DNA from: CAVSJA01 sp963728145
GTDB lineage: Bacteria; Bacteroidota; Bacteroidia; Chitinophagales; Chitinophagaceae
DNA: 64,000 bases
NCBI GenBank assembly: GCA_963728145.1
Contig: CAVSJA010000009.1
Location: 476,077 to 540,076 of the forward strand
Direction: 5' to 3'
Position numbers and translations under genes: made by a program. Of the stretch, positions 43,199-53,266 are shown in pieces; the stretch's first letter is position 1; each line of letters begins with the position of its first letter. Below the pieces are notes generated by a model. The model worked only from the letters and a program-made list of their open reading frames with translations. It ran no database searches and was not told where the DNA came from.

Positions 43199-45418
43199 AT
43201 GTCCAGAATTGGTGCATTCTTATTTGTGGTTGTGTTGCTTCCTACACTTATCTCTGCGCAACCAAAAAATCTATCGGGTTTTTCACCTGAATCTTCCAGC
43301 TTACAAATTAATTGGGAAGATAAATTCGATCAGCGCCTTAGTACGGCCAATATCGATAAGCTGATCAAGGAAATGTCTGCCCGTCCCCATCATATCGGTT
43401 CTCCCGGCAGCAAGGCCGTTGCTGAATACATTCAAAAATATTTCAGTGACCTGGGATATGATTCAAAGATTGAAGTCCTTTATACACTGTTTGCAACACC
43501 GCGCGAGCGATTGCTCGAAATGCAGGAACCGACAAAGTATAAAGCAATCCTGGCTGAACCTGCTTTGAAAGAAGATGCCACATCGGGTCAAAAGGATCAA
43601 TTACCACCTTATCATTGCTGGAGCGCCGATGGTGACGTTACGGGAGAATTGGTGTTTGTGAATTTTGGTTTGCCTGATGATTATGAAAGATTGAGGCAGA
43701 TGGGAATTGATGTGAAGGGAAAGATTGTCATTGCGAAGTATGGAAGGTCATGGAGAGGAATTAAACCAAAAGTTGCGCAGGAAAATGGAGCCATTGGATG
43801 TATCATTTATTCCGATCCAATGGAAGATGGATACTACCAGGGCGATGTCTATCCAAAAGGTGCTTTCAAGAACGAGTATGGCGTTCAACGCGGATCCGTA
43901 ATGGATATGCCGGTTTATCCCGGAGATCCGCTTACTCCGGGTTATGGACACTCAGCCGATGCAAAAAAACTGGATCGTTCTGAAGCAACCAACCTCTTGA
44001 AGATTCCGGTTATCCCTATCGGTTATAAGGATGCTGAGCCATTGTTGCGGGCATTGGGCGGACCTGTTGCGCCCACTGATTGGAGAGGAGCCTTGCCTAT
44101 TACTTATCATATTGGTCCGGGTAAGGCAAAAGTTCATTTGAAATTATCCTTCGATTGGGAAATAAAACCAATGTATAATGTTATTGCGAAATTGAAAGGA
44201 ACCGAATTACCCGATGAATGGGTGATTCGAGGAAATCATCATGATGCATGGGTGAATGGAGCAAATGATCCATTGAGTGGAATGGCGGCATTGATGGAAG
44301 AAGCAAGAGGTATCGCAGATTTGGTCAAACAGGGATGGAAACCTAAGAGAACGATAGTCTATTGTGCATGGGATGGTGAAGAACCGGGTTTATTGGGTTC
44401 AACCGAATGGGCAGAATTTCACGAAAAAGAATTACAAGAAAAAGCGGTCATCTATATCAATAGCGACGCGAATGGCCGTGGATTTTTCGGAGCGGCGGGA
44501 TCACATGCGTTGGAACCTTTTATCAATGAAATTGCAAGAGATGTAATAGATCCGCAGACAAAAGTGAGTATACTTGAAAGAAGCAGGGCGAGAAGCCTGG
44601 TCAATGCATCGGGTACAGCAGCAAAAAAGAATCTGCTTGGGAAAAAGACAATCACACTTGGAGCATTGGGATCTGGTTCAGATTATTCTCCTTTCTTCCA
44701 ACATCTCGGTATCACTTCGCTCAATCTTGGTTTCGGTGGCGAAAATGATGGAGGTGAATACCATTCGATCTATGATTCTTATGATCATTATAAAAGATTC
44801 AAGGATCCAAAGTTTGAATATGGTGTTGCCTTGGCTAAGGTCGCGGGCCGTACAACCATGCGCATGAGCCAGGCTTCATTGTTACCTTTTGATTTCCGCT
44901 CTTTGCAAAAGACAATCAGCGGTTATGGTACAGACTTAACCGCAGTCCTCGATCAGATGCGTGAAGCAACCACTGTAGAAAATCAACTAATCAACGATAA
45001 ATACTATACGCTCGCTTCAGATCCTACAGAAACTTATTATCCTCCAAAACCCAAGAAGGAAGTTCCTTATCTGAATTTTTCAGAATTGCAAAATGCGCTG
45101 ACGCGTCTTGAGAAATCAACCCAGACTTTAAGTGAATTGTTAAGCAAACCATCATTGACCGATGAAGCACGAAACAGGATCAACAAGCAATTGTACAGAG
45201 CCGAGCAACAATTATTGACTAAAGAAGGACTGCCTCGTCGCGGATGGTATCGTCATACCATCTACGCTCCCGGTTTTTATACAGGTTATGGTGTAAAGAC
45301 TTTGCCGGGCATAAGAGAAGCGATTGAACAACGTGATTGGAAAGAAGCACAAGAACAGATAGGCATAGCCGCAACTGTGTTGAATAATTTCGCTGTCTAC
45401 CTGGAAGGAATAAAATAG
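43199..45418 (+). CDS. M28 metallopeptidase (glutamate carboxypeptidase II-like)
   Basis: A 739-residue exported peptidase. It has a signal peptide (residues 1-20), then a PA domain (about 110-250) with GDVTGELVFVNFG. The catalytic domain has zinc ligands His347 (GNHHDAW), Asp357 (GANDP), the catalytic Glu394-Glu395 (DGEEPG), Asp in NSDANGRG and His in GEYHSIYD. The C-terminal helical dimerisation domain resembles that of the transferrin receptor. Members release acidic amino acids from peptides; the substrate is inferred only from family. Single gene. Confidence 0.92.
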   Translation: MSRIGAFLFVVVLLPTLISAQPKNLSGFSPESSSLQINWEDKFDQRLSTANIDKLIKEMSARPHHIGSPGSKAVAEYIQKYFSDLGYDSKIEVLYTLFATPRERLLEMQEPTKYKAILAEPALKEDATSGQKDQLPPYHCWSADGDVTGELVFVNFGLPDDYERLRQMGIDVKGKIVIAKYGRSWRGIKPKVAQENGAIGCIIYSDPMEDGYYQGDVYPKGAFKNEYGVQRGSVMDMPVYPGDPLTPGYGHSADAKKLDRSEATNLLKIPVIPIGYKDAEPLLRALGGPVAPTDWRGALPITYHIGPGKAKVHLKLSFDWEIKPMYNVIAKLKGTELPDEWVIRGNHHDAWVNGANDPLSGMAALMEEARGIADLVKQGWKPKRTIVYCAWDGEEPGLLGSTEWAEFHEKELQEKAVIYINSDANGRGFFGAAGSHALEPFINEIARDVIDPQTKVSILERSRARSLVNASGTAAKKNLLGKKTITLGALGSGSDYSPFFQHLGITSLNLGFGGENDGGEYHSIYDSYDHYKRFKDPKFEYGVALAKVAGRTTMRMSQASLLPFDFRSLQKTISGYGTDLTAVLDQMREATTVENQLINDKYYTLASDPTETYYPPKPKKEVPYLNFSELQNALTRLEKSTQTLSELLSKPSLTDEARNRINKQLYRAEQQLLTKEGLPRRGWYRHTIYAPGFYTGYGVKTLPGIREAIEQRDWKEAQEQIGIAATVLNNFAVYLEGIK

Positions 45419-45424
45419 TTCTTC

Positions 45425-45616
45425 CCTTTTGAACCTTGTCATTTCGACCCCGCTTAATGAAGTTGGTTTACATGAAATGAAAGCGGGGGAGAAATCTGCG
45501 GCATAAACAACTCGCCGAAGTGCGATCAGTTGCCAATTACGCAGATTTCTCGCCCTGATTGTTCTTATGCGGGTTCGTGTTTTTGTACCGGGCTCGAAAT
45601 GACAAGGTTCAAAAGA
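45425..45616. repeat. CCTTGTCATTTCGA-type inverted repeat, copy 2
   Basis: The outer arms CTTTTGAACCTTGTCATTTC and complement, and the inner GAGAAATCTGCGG / CGCAGATTTCTCGCC, match copy 1 at 10851. It fills most of the 309-base gap between the M28 gene and uvrB. No gene is visible. Confidence 0.85.
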
Positions 45617-45701
45617 GTAGGAAGCAGAATACACAAAGAAGCCCGAAAGACCCAGAGGAAATAACGAACATTTCCTTAATACTCCAATCTTTTGCATTCA
45701 T

Positions 45702-45709
45702 TAAATTTG
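45702..45709 (+). promoter_or_regulatory. Candidate -7 box (TAAATTTG) for uvrB
   Basis: An exact TAnnTTTG match 18 nt before the uvrB ATG. No -33 element at the usual distance was identified. Confidence 0.45.
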
Positions 45710-45727
45710 TAGGCTCATCATTAATTT

Positions 45728-47770
45728 ATGGCCTTTAAACTGAACGCACCTTTTCAACCTGCGGGGGATCAGCCTGAAGCAATTAACCAATTGACGGAAG
45801 GAATATTGGATGGAGAGAAGTATCAAACGCTACTCGGTGTTACGGGAAGTGGTAAGACCTTCACCATGGCCAATGTGATACAGAATGTTCAAAAACCGAC
45901 ATTGGTATTGACGCATAACAAAACATTGGTTGCGCAATTGTATGGGGAGTTCAGGCAATTCTTTCCTGATAATGCTGTTGGTTATTTTGTTTCTTATTAT
46001 GATTATTACCAACCGGAAGCCTATTTGCCGGTAAGCGATACTTATATTGAAAAGGATCTTTCTATCAATGAAGAATTGGATAAATTAAGACTTCACGCAA
46101 CTTCTGAATTACTCAGCGGAAGAAGAGATATCATCGTTGTAGCATCTGTTAGTTGTATCTATGGTATCGGTAATCCTGCAGAATTTGAAAATGGAATTGT
46201 CAGGATACAACAGGGCCAGACCATTTCAAGACAGGGCTTTCTGCATTCGTTGGTAAACTCATTATACAACCGAACTACAGCAGAATTTACCAGGGCAACT
46301 TTTCGAGTAAAGGGCGATACGGTTGATATCAATCTTCCTTATGTTGATTATGGATATCGCGTTAGCTTTTTTGGAGATGAGATTGAAAATATTGAAGTCA
46401 ATCGATATCAAGTCCGGAAAAAGGATTGGTGTAGTTGAGAATGCCGCGATCTTTCCTGCAAACCTTTACCTCGCACCGAAAGATATGATCCAACAAATCC
46501 TGGCTGAAATCCAGGATGAATGTGGATGCTCAGGTCAATTATTTTAAGAATGTTGGAAAATATATAGAAGCCCAACGATTGAGTGAAAGGGTGAACTATG
46601 ACGTAGAAATGATCCGCGAACTTGGTTATTGCAATGGCGTTGAGAACTATTCGAGATTCTTTGATCGTCGAAAACCTGGAACAAGACCATTCTGCCTGCT
46701 TAGATTATTTTCCAAAAGATTTTCTATGTGTGATCGATGAAAGCCATCAAACCATACCACAGGTAAGCGGAATGTATGGAGGCGATAGAAGCCGCAAGCT
46801 TATTCTGGTTGATTATGGTTTCCGTCTTCCATCAGCTTTGGATAACCGCCCGCTGAATTTTCATGAGTTCGAGTCGATGCTCAACCAGGTTGTCTTTGTA
46901 TCGGCAACACCGGATCATTATGAACTGGAAAAAAGCGGAGGCATCGTGGTAGAACAGGTGGTGCGCCCCACGGGTCTATTAGAACCGCCGATAGACATTC
47001 GCCCAAGTGTAAACCAGATCGATGATCTGCTTGATGAAATTGATAAACGAGTTAAGAAAGGGGATCGGGTATTGGTAACCACCTTGACAAAGCGTATGGC
47101 GGAAGAAATGGACCACTACCTTCATCGGATCAATATCAAATCAAAATACATTCATAGTGAAGTGGACACATTGGAGCGGGTGGAGATCCTGAGACAATTG
47201 CGTTTAGGCGAGATCGATGTATTGGTTGGAGTAAATTTATTGAGAGAAGGATTGGATCTTCCAGAGGTATCATTGGTTGCCATACTCGATGCTGACAAAG
47301 AAGGGTTTCTTCGAAATGAGAAATCGCTTACTCAAACGGCCGGTCGCGCGGCAAGAAATGTTGATGGATTGGTGATCTTCTATGCCGATAAGATGACTGA
47401 AAGCATGCAAAAGACCATTGATGAAACAAGCAGGCGACGCGAAAAGCAGATTTTATTCAATATAAAACATGGAATAACTCCAAGGACGGTCATGAAGAGC
47501 AAGGACCAGGTATTTGCACAAACATCTGTTCTGGATATTAAGGGATATGACCCAAGAAACCCATATGCCGTTGCGCCTGATGAAGGGCTTGTGACCATCG
47601 CTGCCGAAGAACAGGAAGTTTATCAAACTATCCCACAAATGGAAAAAGGCATTGGAAAGATCAAAAAGGAAATGGAGAAAGCTGCGCGTGATCTTGATTT
47701 CATGGAAGCCGCAAGACTAAGAGATGAAATGTTTTCAATGCAAAAAAAGCTGGAAGAGATGAAAAAATAA
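45728..47770 (+). pseudogene. uvrB: UvrABC system protein B, frame broken three times
   Basis: DNA helicase and damage-loading subunit of nucleotide excision repair. Read across frames, the whole 2.04-kb region gives a normal-length UvrB: Walker A GVTGSGKTF, FVSYYDYYQPEAY, the beta-hairpin region, GYCNGVENYSRFF, DESHQTIPQ (DEAD-like box), TKRMAEEMD, GRAARNVDG and a C-terminal UvrC-binding helix (AARDLDFMEAARLRDEMF). Frame shifts occur near 46403, 46519 and 46700. Each is consistent with one extra base, and together they restore the original frame. Such a pattern with otherwise perfect motifs suggests sequencing insertions rather than a dead gene. Confidence 0.9.
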
Positions 47771-48054
47771 TTTGAGAATTGATTTATCTCAAATCTTTAC
47801 AAATCATTGTCCTTTATTCAATTCCAGAAAAATAATTAAACAAGCACTCCGTTATCTACCGCCGGGATATTGACCCCGGGACGAATAAACTCTTTTGGCT
47901 ATGAGTTGGGTAAGACGTCGGGCCCACTGCATTTTAGCTTTTTTGTGATTGGCCTTTTTACTTTACCTGACAGGTTTGGTAAAGGCCAATTCAACAAAAA
48001 AACATAACCGATCAAATTATTAAAATAGTTTATCACTTGAGCCCCTTCATAAGT

Positions 48055-48085
48055 TAAGCTCCACTGCCAACTGCGTGGGGCTTTT
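48055..48085 (+). terminator. Terminator-like hairpin after uvrB
   Basis: AGCTCCAC, a ten-base loop, GTGGGGCTTTTTG: a stem with one G-T pair and a T tract. It lies in the 390-base gap 47771-48160, which otherwise holds a CTTTACC/GGTAAAG hairpin at about 47960 and no credible gene. Confidence 0.5.
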
Positions 48086-48160
48086 TGTTTGCGGAATACC
48101 CGTTTAAGGGTTTCTTCCATTGTACTTAACTTCACCGGCATTGCGTTATGACGTACGGAA

Positions 48161-49972
48161 ATGAAGAAAAAGACTTCTTATACTATTATCTTCCTCGTGT
48201 TTATCCTTCTCGCTTCCAGTTCATTTTTTGAAGCTGGGCCGGCTACAAAGGCAAAAGACAGTTTCTTGTCGTCAATGGATAATCTGCGAGGAAATATGTT
48301 AGAATTCAAAAAGAAAGTGGAAAAGCCTGGCACTGAAAAGGCGTTACAAGCAGAATTCAAAAAACTAAGGATATCGTACAAAAAATGTGAACTTTTTCTA
48401 TCTTATTTTTCACCACTTACAGAATCAGCGATAAACGGTCCGAATATTCATTCAGTAGAAGAAGAGAGATTTCCCGAAGAAGAATCGCCGCATGGATTCC
48501 AGGTTATCGAGGAACTTCTGTTTCCAACATTTGATCCATCTGATAAGGAAGAATTAATAAATGAAGTTGACCGACTTCTTTATAATACGGATCAGTTCCT
48601 TCGATTTAAGAATTCTTTTGCATTCGAACCTCAATTTGCATTTGATGCCATGCAACAGGAGATTATCAGGATCGCTGTGTTGGGTATTGCAGGTTTTGAT
48701 TCGCCGGTTTTGAATTATTCCTTTGAGGAAGCTGCGACAGGTCTTTCAACAATTAAGAATTGCCTTCGAACATATTCGCCACCCGCAGCCCGCAGATCAG
48801 GTACGTATAAGTCGGTGATTTCATTTATTGATAAGTCAATCTTGTACCTGAGGAAACCTACAGACTTTAATTCTTTTGATCGCCTGGAATTTATAAGATC
48901 TTACGCGTTGCCTACATATCGGTGGCTCGCCAAACTAAAAGAGGAATGGGAAATTCCGAATGTTAATGGTCACAGGCCAACCCGGCAGGACGTTAATGAT
49001 TTTTGGAAGCCTGAATTTTTCAACCCGGACTATTTTGCTCAGGATTCATCAGGTTATATAACCGATGAAAAAGTTGCACTCGGGAGAAAATTGTTTTTTG
49101 ATCCACTGTTATCGGGAAATGGAAGAAGAAGTTGCGCGACTTGTCATGATCCAGCTAAGGCATTTACAGATGGACTGCCAAAAAGCTTGAATATGGATGG
49201 AAAAACTCATACAAGCAGGAATGCTCCGACATTATTCAATGCAGGCTTTCAACCGTTTCTATTCGCTGATATGCGCGCAAGATTACTCGAAGCACAATTG
49301 GATACGGTATTGAACAATAAGCTTGAGATGGGAACTTCTTTGGATGATATTGTTCGTCGAATTGCTGTGAATCCCGAGTATGTTCAATTATTCAATAAAG
49401 CTTTTGCAGAACAAAACGCAACTAACGGATCTAATTTGAAGAAATCCCTTGCGATCTTTATTCGTTCGCTTGTAAGCCTGGAAACCAGTTTTGATGCATT
49501 CATGACCCTTAGGAGTAAATCCAGTTCGTCAATTTACCAGGGATTTAATTTGTTTATGGGAAAGGCCAAATGCGGTACCTGCCATTTCGCTCCTTTATTT
49601 AGTGGATTAGTTCCTCCGCGCTTTGTAAAGATGGAAACTGAAGTGATTGGCGTTCCTTCAACTACTGATACGTTAAATCCAGTTTTAAGTCCTGACCTGG
49701 GCCGATTTGGAATTCTACCCGTAAAAGTGGTAAGGAATGCGTTCAAGACCCCAACTATTAGAAATATTTCCCTCACAGCTCCGTATATGCATAATGGCGT
49801 CTATGCTACTTTGGAAGAAGTTATTGACTTTTATGATAAAGGAGGAGGCGCTGGACTTGGTATCGCGCCTGAACATCTGACGCTACCCTTTGATAAGCTT
49901 AATCTTACGGAAAAAGAAAAGAAAGAGCTCGTTGAATTCCTGCGATTACTGAATGACATCACATCAAAATGA
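48161..49972 (+). CDS. Di-heme cytochrome c peroxidase with N-terminal helical domain
   Basis: A 603-residue exported protein. Residues 1-25 are a signal. Residues about 35-290 form a helical domain with PHGFQVIEELLFP, resembling imelysin/EfeO-like bundles that bind iron. The C-terminal CcpA/MauG domain has two c-type heme sites: Cys325-Ala-Thr-Cys328-His329 and Cys471-Gly-Thr-Cys474-His475. TAPYMHNGVY lies near the end, as in di-heme peroxidases. It is likely to act in the periplasm, reducing H2O2 or oxidising a partner. The start follows a terminator and has no -7 box that I can defend. Confidence 0.88.
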   Translation: MKKKTSYTIIFLVFILLASSSFFEAGPATKAKDSFLSSMDNLRGNMLEFKKKVEKPGTEKALQAEFKKLRISYKKCELFLSYFSPLTESAINGPNIHSVEEERFPEEESPHGFQVIEELLFPTFDPSDKEELINEVDRLLYNTDQFLRFKNSFAFEPQFAFDAMQQEIIRIAVLGIAGFDSPVLNYSFEEAATGLSTIKNCLRTYSPPAARRSGTYKSVISFIDKSILYLRKPTDFNSFDRLEFIRSYALPTYRWLAKLKEEWEIPNVNGHRPTRQDVNDFWKPEFFNPDYFAQDSSGYITDEKVALGRKLFFDPLLSGNGRRSCATCHDPAKAFTDGLPKSLNMDGKTHTSRNAPTLFNAGFQPFLFADMRARLLEAQLDTVLNNKLEMGTSLDDIVRRIAVNPEYVQLFNKAFAEQNATNGSNLKKSLAIFIRSLVSLETSFDAFMTLRSKSSSSIYQGFNLFMGKAKCGTCHFAPLFSGLVPPRFVKMETEVIGVPSTTDTLNPVLSPDLGRFGILPVKVVRNAFKTPTIRNISLTAPYMHNGVYATLEEVIDFYDKGGGAGLGIAPEHLTLPFDKLNLTEKEKKELVEFLRLLNDITSK

Positions 49973-50007
49973 TAATTGAAAAAGTCAATCTTCCCTAACT
50001 TAGAGGG

Positions 50008-51997
50008 ATGAGTAAGAAATTGTTTTTGCTGGACGCATTTGCCCTAATCTTCCGGGCCTACTACGCATTGATCAGAAATCCGAGAATTACATCGAAGGGT
50101 AAGAATACCAATGCACAGTTTGGATTCCTGAATACTTTGCTTGATCTGATCAATAATCAGAAGCCATCGCATATGGCAGTTTGCTTCGATACTGAAGCAC
50201 CAACAGAAAGACATACGGATTTTGTGGACTACAAGGCAAACAGGCAGGATGCTCCCGAAGACCTGCTTCTTGCAATACCTGATATCAAAAAAATTGTCCA
50301 GGGATTCAATATTCCTGTAGTGGGTATTGATGGTTTTGAAGCGGATGATGTGATCGGCACTTTGAGCATACAGGCAGCAAAGGCTGGCTTTGAAGTGTAC
50401 ATGGTTACACCTGATAAAGATTATGGCCAACTCGTTGATGGAAATATCAAGATCTATAAACCGGGTTACCAGGGTGGTGATGCTGAGGTACTCGGTGCGA
50501 AAGAAGTTTGCGCGAAGTGGAATATCAAAGAAGTTCACCAGGTCATTGATATTTTAGGGTTGATGGGTGATGCAGTAGATAATATTCCTGGCATTGCGGG
50601 TGTAGGCGAAAAAACTGCCGCGAAATTGCTCGCTGAGTACGGCACACTCGAAAACGTCCTGGAAAATGCCGATTCAATCAAAGGAGCATTGGGAGAAAAA
50701 GTTCGCAATGGCAGGAATGCAGCCATCCTTTCAAAGAAACTCGCGACGATCATTACCAATGTGCCTGTAAAATTCCAGGAGGAAGATTTCAAATTGAGAG
50801 AATGGAACAAGGAAATTTTGACACAGGTATTTACTGAACTTGAATTCAAGACAATTGGTAAAAGAATTTTGGGTGATGACTTTAGTGTATTTCAAACCGC
50901 TCCACAGGGTGTACAGACCGATCTTTTTGGAAATGTTGTTGAAAATGGAAAACAGGTAGGAAAACAAGCTGCAGCCGAACCAAAGGAGCAGGATACCGAT
51001 GTTTTAGAAGAAGAACGTATTGAGAGCGGCGAAGCATTGCCTGCCGGGAAAACTATTCACAATACTCCACATCAATACAGAGCATTAACTGATGACGCAG
51101 CCATCAAGCAATTAATAAAGGAATTGCTGGAAGAAAAAGAGATCTGTTTTGATACGGAAACAACCGGCATTGATGCAAATGATGTGGAATTGGTTGGAAT
51201 GAGCTTTGCCTTTAAAACCGGCGAGGCATATTTTGTTCCATGTCCCGGCGATGATATCGGTACAAAAGATATTTTGAAAAAGTTTGAGCCTGTATTCAAT
51301 CGTAAAGATGTATTGTGGATCGGGCAAAACCTGAAATACGATTTGCTGGTATTGAAATGGTATGGATATGAATTGAAGGGAGAAATTTTTGATACGATGC
51401 TTGCTCATAACGTAATTGAACCCGAAGGAAAGCACAGCATGGACATGCTAAGTGTACAGTTCTTAGGTTACGAACCGGTTCATATTGATGAATTAATCGG
51501 TAAAAGAGGAAAGGGGCAAAAAACGATGAGAGACGTGGAATTGCAAAAGATCACTGACTATGCTGCCGAAGATGCTGATATTACGCTTCAGCTTAAACAG
51601 ATATTTGTCCCTCTAATGAAAAAGAAAGAGGTAGAAAAAGTGTTCAGTGAAGTTGACAATCCGCTGGTAAAAGTGTTGACGGATATGGAATTTGAAGGGG
51701 TGAAGGTAGACGTTGATTTTTTAAAGGAATATTCAAAAGAACTCGACAGGGAAGCGCGTATATCCGAAGAAAATGTCTATAAACTGGCAGGGGTAAAATT
51801 TAATCTCGCATCCCCAAAGCAGTTAGGAGAAGTGTTGTTTGAAAAGCTCCAGCTGGATCCCAAAGCAAAGAAGACAAAGACTGGTCAATATGCAACAGGG
51901 GAAGATGTACTATTGAAACTATCTCATAACAATCCAATTGTTGGAGATATTCTTACGTTTAGAGAATTGACTAAGCTCAAATCAACTTATGTTGATG
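50008..51997 (+). pseudogene. polA: DNA polymerase I, cut at the contig junction (5' two thirds)
   Basis: The coding sequence is normal for about 663 residues. It holds the N-terminal 5'-3' exonuclease (FLLDAFALIFRAYYA, ADDVIGTL, TPDKDYGQLV, GIAGVGEKTAAKLL), the 3'-5' exonuclease (CFDTETTGIDAND, WIGQNLKYDLLVLKW, DYAAEDADITLQL) and the start of the polymerase domain (FNLASPKQLGEVLFEKL, KLKSTYVDA). After YVDA the frame enters unrelated, extremely G+C-rich DNA and no longer matches PolA; the expected fingers and catalytic palm motifs are absent. The open frame continues to 52539 by chance. The break coincides with the change of base composition. Confidence 0.9.
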
Positions 51998-52017
51998 CCG
52001 GCGCTTGCGGCGAGCTC
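51990..52017. other. Composition and gene junction (probable chimera point)
   Basis: Left of about 51997 the DNA is AT-leaning Bacteroidota polA. From about 51998 it is G+C-rich DNA ending a minus-strand gene whose stop codon is at 52018-52020. No repeat, insertion sequence, tRNA or integrase lies at the boundary. Short GGCG/GCCG runs at the joint are the only feature. Confidence 0.85.
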
Positions 52018-52489
52018 CTACAGAATCCGCAGCGTGACCACGTTCGAGGGCGGGCTTTCGCCGTCGCTCGACAAGGCGGTGGCGACGAAATAGTACGTGG
52101 CCGGCGTCAGTTGCTCGACGACGTAGCGACTCAAACCGGGATTGTTCACGGTCACGGAGTGCGGGTAGTGGCCTTCGGAGTGGCCCCAATAGATGCGATA
52201 GCCCGTGAGCGTCAACGGGGTGCCGTCGTCGTACGTCGTGGGAGGCATCCAGCTCAGAGTCGTGGATCCGTTCGCCGCGGACGCGCCGGTCAGCTCTCCG
52301 CTTGCAGCGATGGCTCAGCGATGGTGCGGGTGCCGGTGCGATGCCGCCGCCGCGGCCGCCGGACGCGTCGTCGCCGCAACGTCAGCGCGCAACCAGCAGC
52401 GCACCCGCCAGTAGCGCAGCGGCAAGAAGCCGACTGCCCTTCTCGCGAGGTCGTAGCCCACTCATTGTTCCACTCATGTTCAAGTTCAT
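52018..52489 (-). pseudogene. Fibronectin type III secreted protein, frame broken
   Basis: An N-terminal signal (LRPREKGSRLLAAALLAGALLVA) is in one frame from the ATG at 52489. A good Fn3 domain is in another: GSTTLSWMPPTTYDDGTPL, then GYRIYWGHSEG, LTPATYYFVATALSSDG and NVVTLRIL, ending at the TAG at 52018. One inserted base near 52390 would join them into a protein of about 155 residues. Single Fn3 domain, no enzyme. Its 3' end is intact right at the junction with the other genome. Confidence 0.72.
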
Positions 52490-52573
52490 GCCTGTGCTCG
52501 GACAGTGAGCTCGCAGCAACGCGGCGCCGGAGCTCGTAGTTATCGAACGGGCGGGATTCTTCCGGCGCGCACG

Positions 52574-52689
52574 CACGTTCGCAAACTGTCGCCCCATCGA
52601 GACATGCGACGACCTTCGATGCGTGATGCGTGCACGGTTCGGCTGCGCGCCGTGAGAGCGCGTTCACAAATCGTCGCCTCATCGAGACA
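52574..52689. repeat. Direct repeat pair in a divergent promoter region
   Basis: CGTTCGCAAACTGTCGCCCC (from 52575) and CGTTCACAAATCGTCGCCTC (from 52661) each continue ATCGAGACA, about 29 bases alike and 86 bp apart. They lie in the 282-base gap between divergent Fn3 and CHRD genes. Possible operator pair or small dispersed repeat; nothing else is seen in the gap. Confidence 0.45.
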
Positions 52690-52771
52690 CACCGCGGTGC
52701 CGTGCCCGCAGCTCGCACCGACTCCTCCCGGTGACGAGTTCGAAGTAGACTCGCGCAACTTCGGGGGGCTT

Positions 52772-53254
52772 ATGTACACACGGCGAGCGCTACGTTCGGT
52801 TTCGATATTCGGCTTGCTGGCCGTCGCGAGCATCGCGCTCGCGCAAGACTCGGCGACGTTCGGTGCACGGCTCGACTGGGTGCCGATCAGCGGCGCCGAG
52901 CGCAACGACGTCGCCGGCACCGGCTCCGTCTCCGCGACGTTGTCGCGCTCGCGGCTGTCAGCTCACGGGTTGCTTCGAAGGACTGCCGGCGGCCGCGACA
53001 CGCGCGAGCTTGCATCAAGGCGTCGCGACGGGCGCACGCGGCCCGGCGATCGCCGAGCTCACGATCACGGCGAACGCGGCGGGCACGCTCACCGGCAACG
53101 TCGACTTGAGCCGCGAGCAACGCGCTGCCCTGCTCGCGGGACACCTCTATATACAGCTGCACGCGGCAGCGCGGCGTCGCACCCGACAACGCGGTGCTCT
53201 GGGGCTGGCTGCTGACGAGTCAAACACCTCCGGGCTGCGCGGCAACGCGCTGAA
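52772..53254 (+). pseudogene. CHRD-domain protein, frame broken twice
   Basis: After a signal peptide (RSVSIFGLLAVASIALA) the frames together give a full CHRD domain: FGARLDWVPISGAERNDVAG, LTGCFEGLPAAATRASLHQG, LTITANAAGTLTGNVDLS, GHLYIQLHAA, and APDNAVLWGWLL. CHRD domains occur in chordin and in many secreted bacterial proteins of unknown role. The breaks near 52958 and 53170 each fit a single inserted base. The stop is at 53252-53254, followed 12 nt later by the first PQQ dehydrogenase start, so an operon is likely. Confidence 0.78.
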
Positions 53255-53266
53255 GGTGACAACAAG

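Noticed and set aside
45728..47770. uvrB as a decayed gene or programmed frameshifting
   Set aside because: Three +1 changes within 300 bp with perfectly kept motifs, no slippery sequence and the same error type elsewhere in the contig point to sequencing insertions.
47830..47890. tRNA or attachment site after uvrB
   Set aside because: On the minus strand CCGGGGTCAATATCCCGG looks like a T-arm, but the loop is wrong and no acceptor, D or anticodon arm can be built. No integrase is near.
47899..48141. 80-residue minus-strand coding sequence
   Set aside because: It lies across two hairpins, has no recognisable domain and opposes the likely terminator of uvrB.
51998..52539. Open frame continuing polA to 52539
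   Set aside because: After YVDA the translation is Arg/Ala-rich with no PolA motif. It crosses into antisense of a real Fn3 gene and exists only because G+C-rich DNA has few stop codons.
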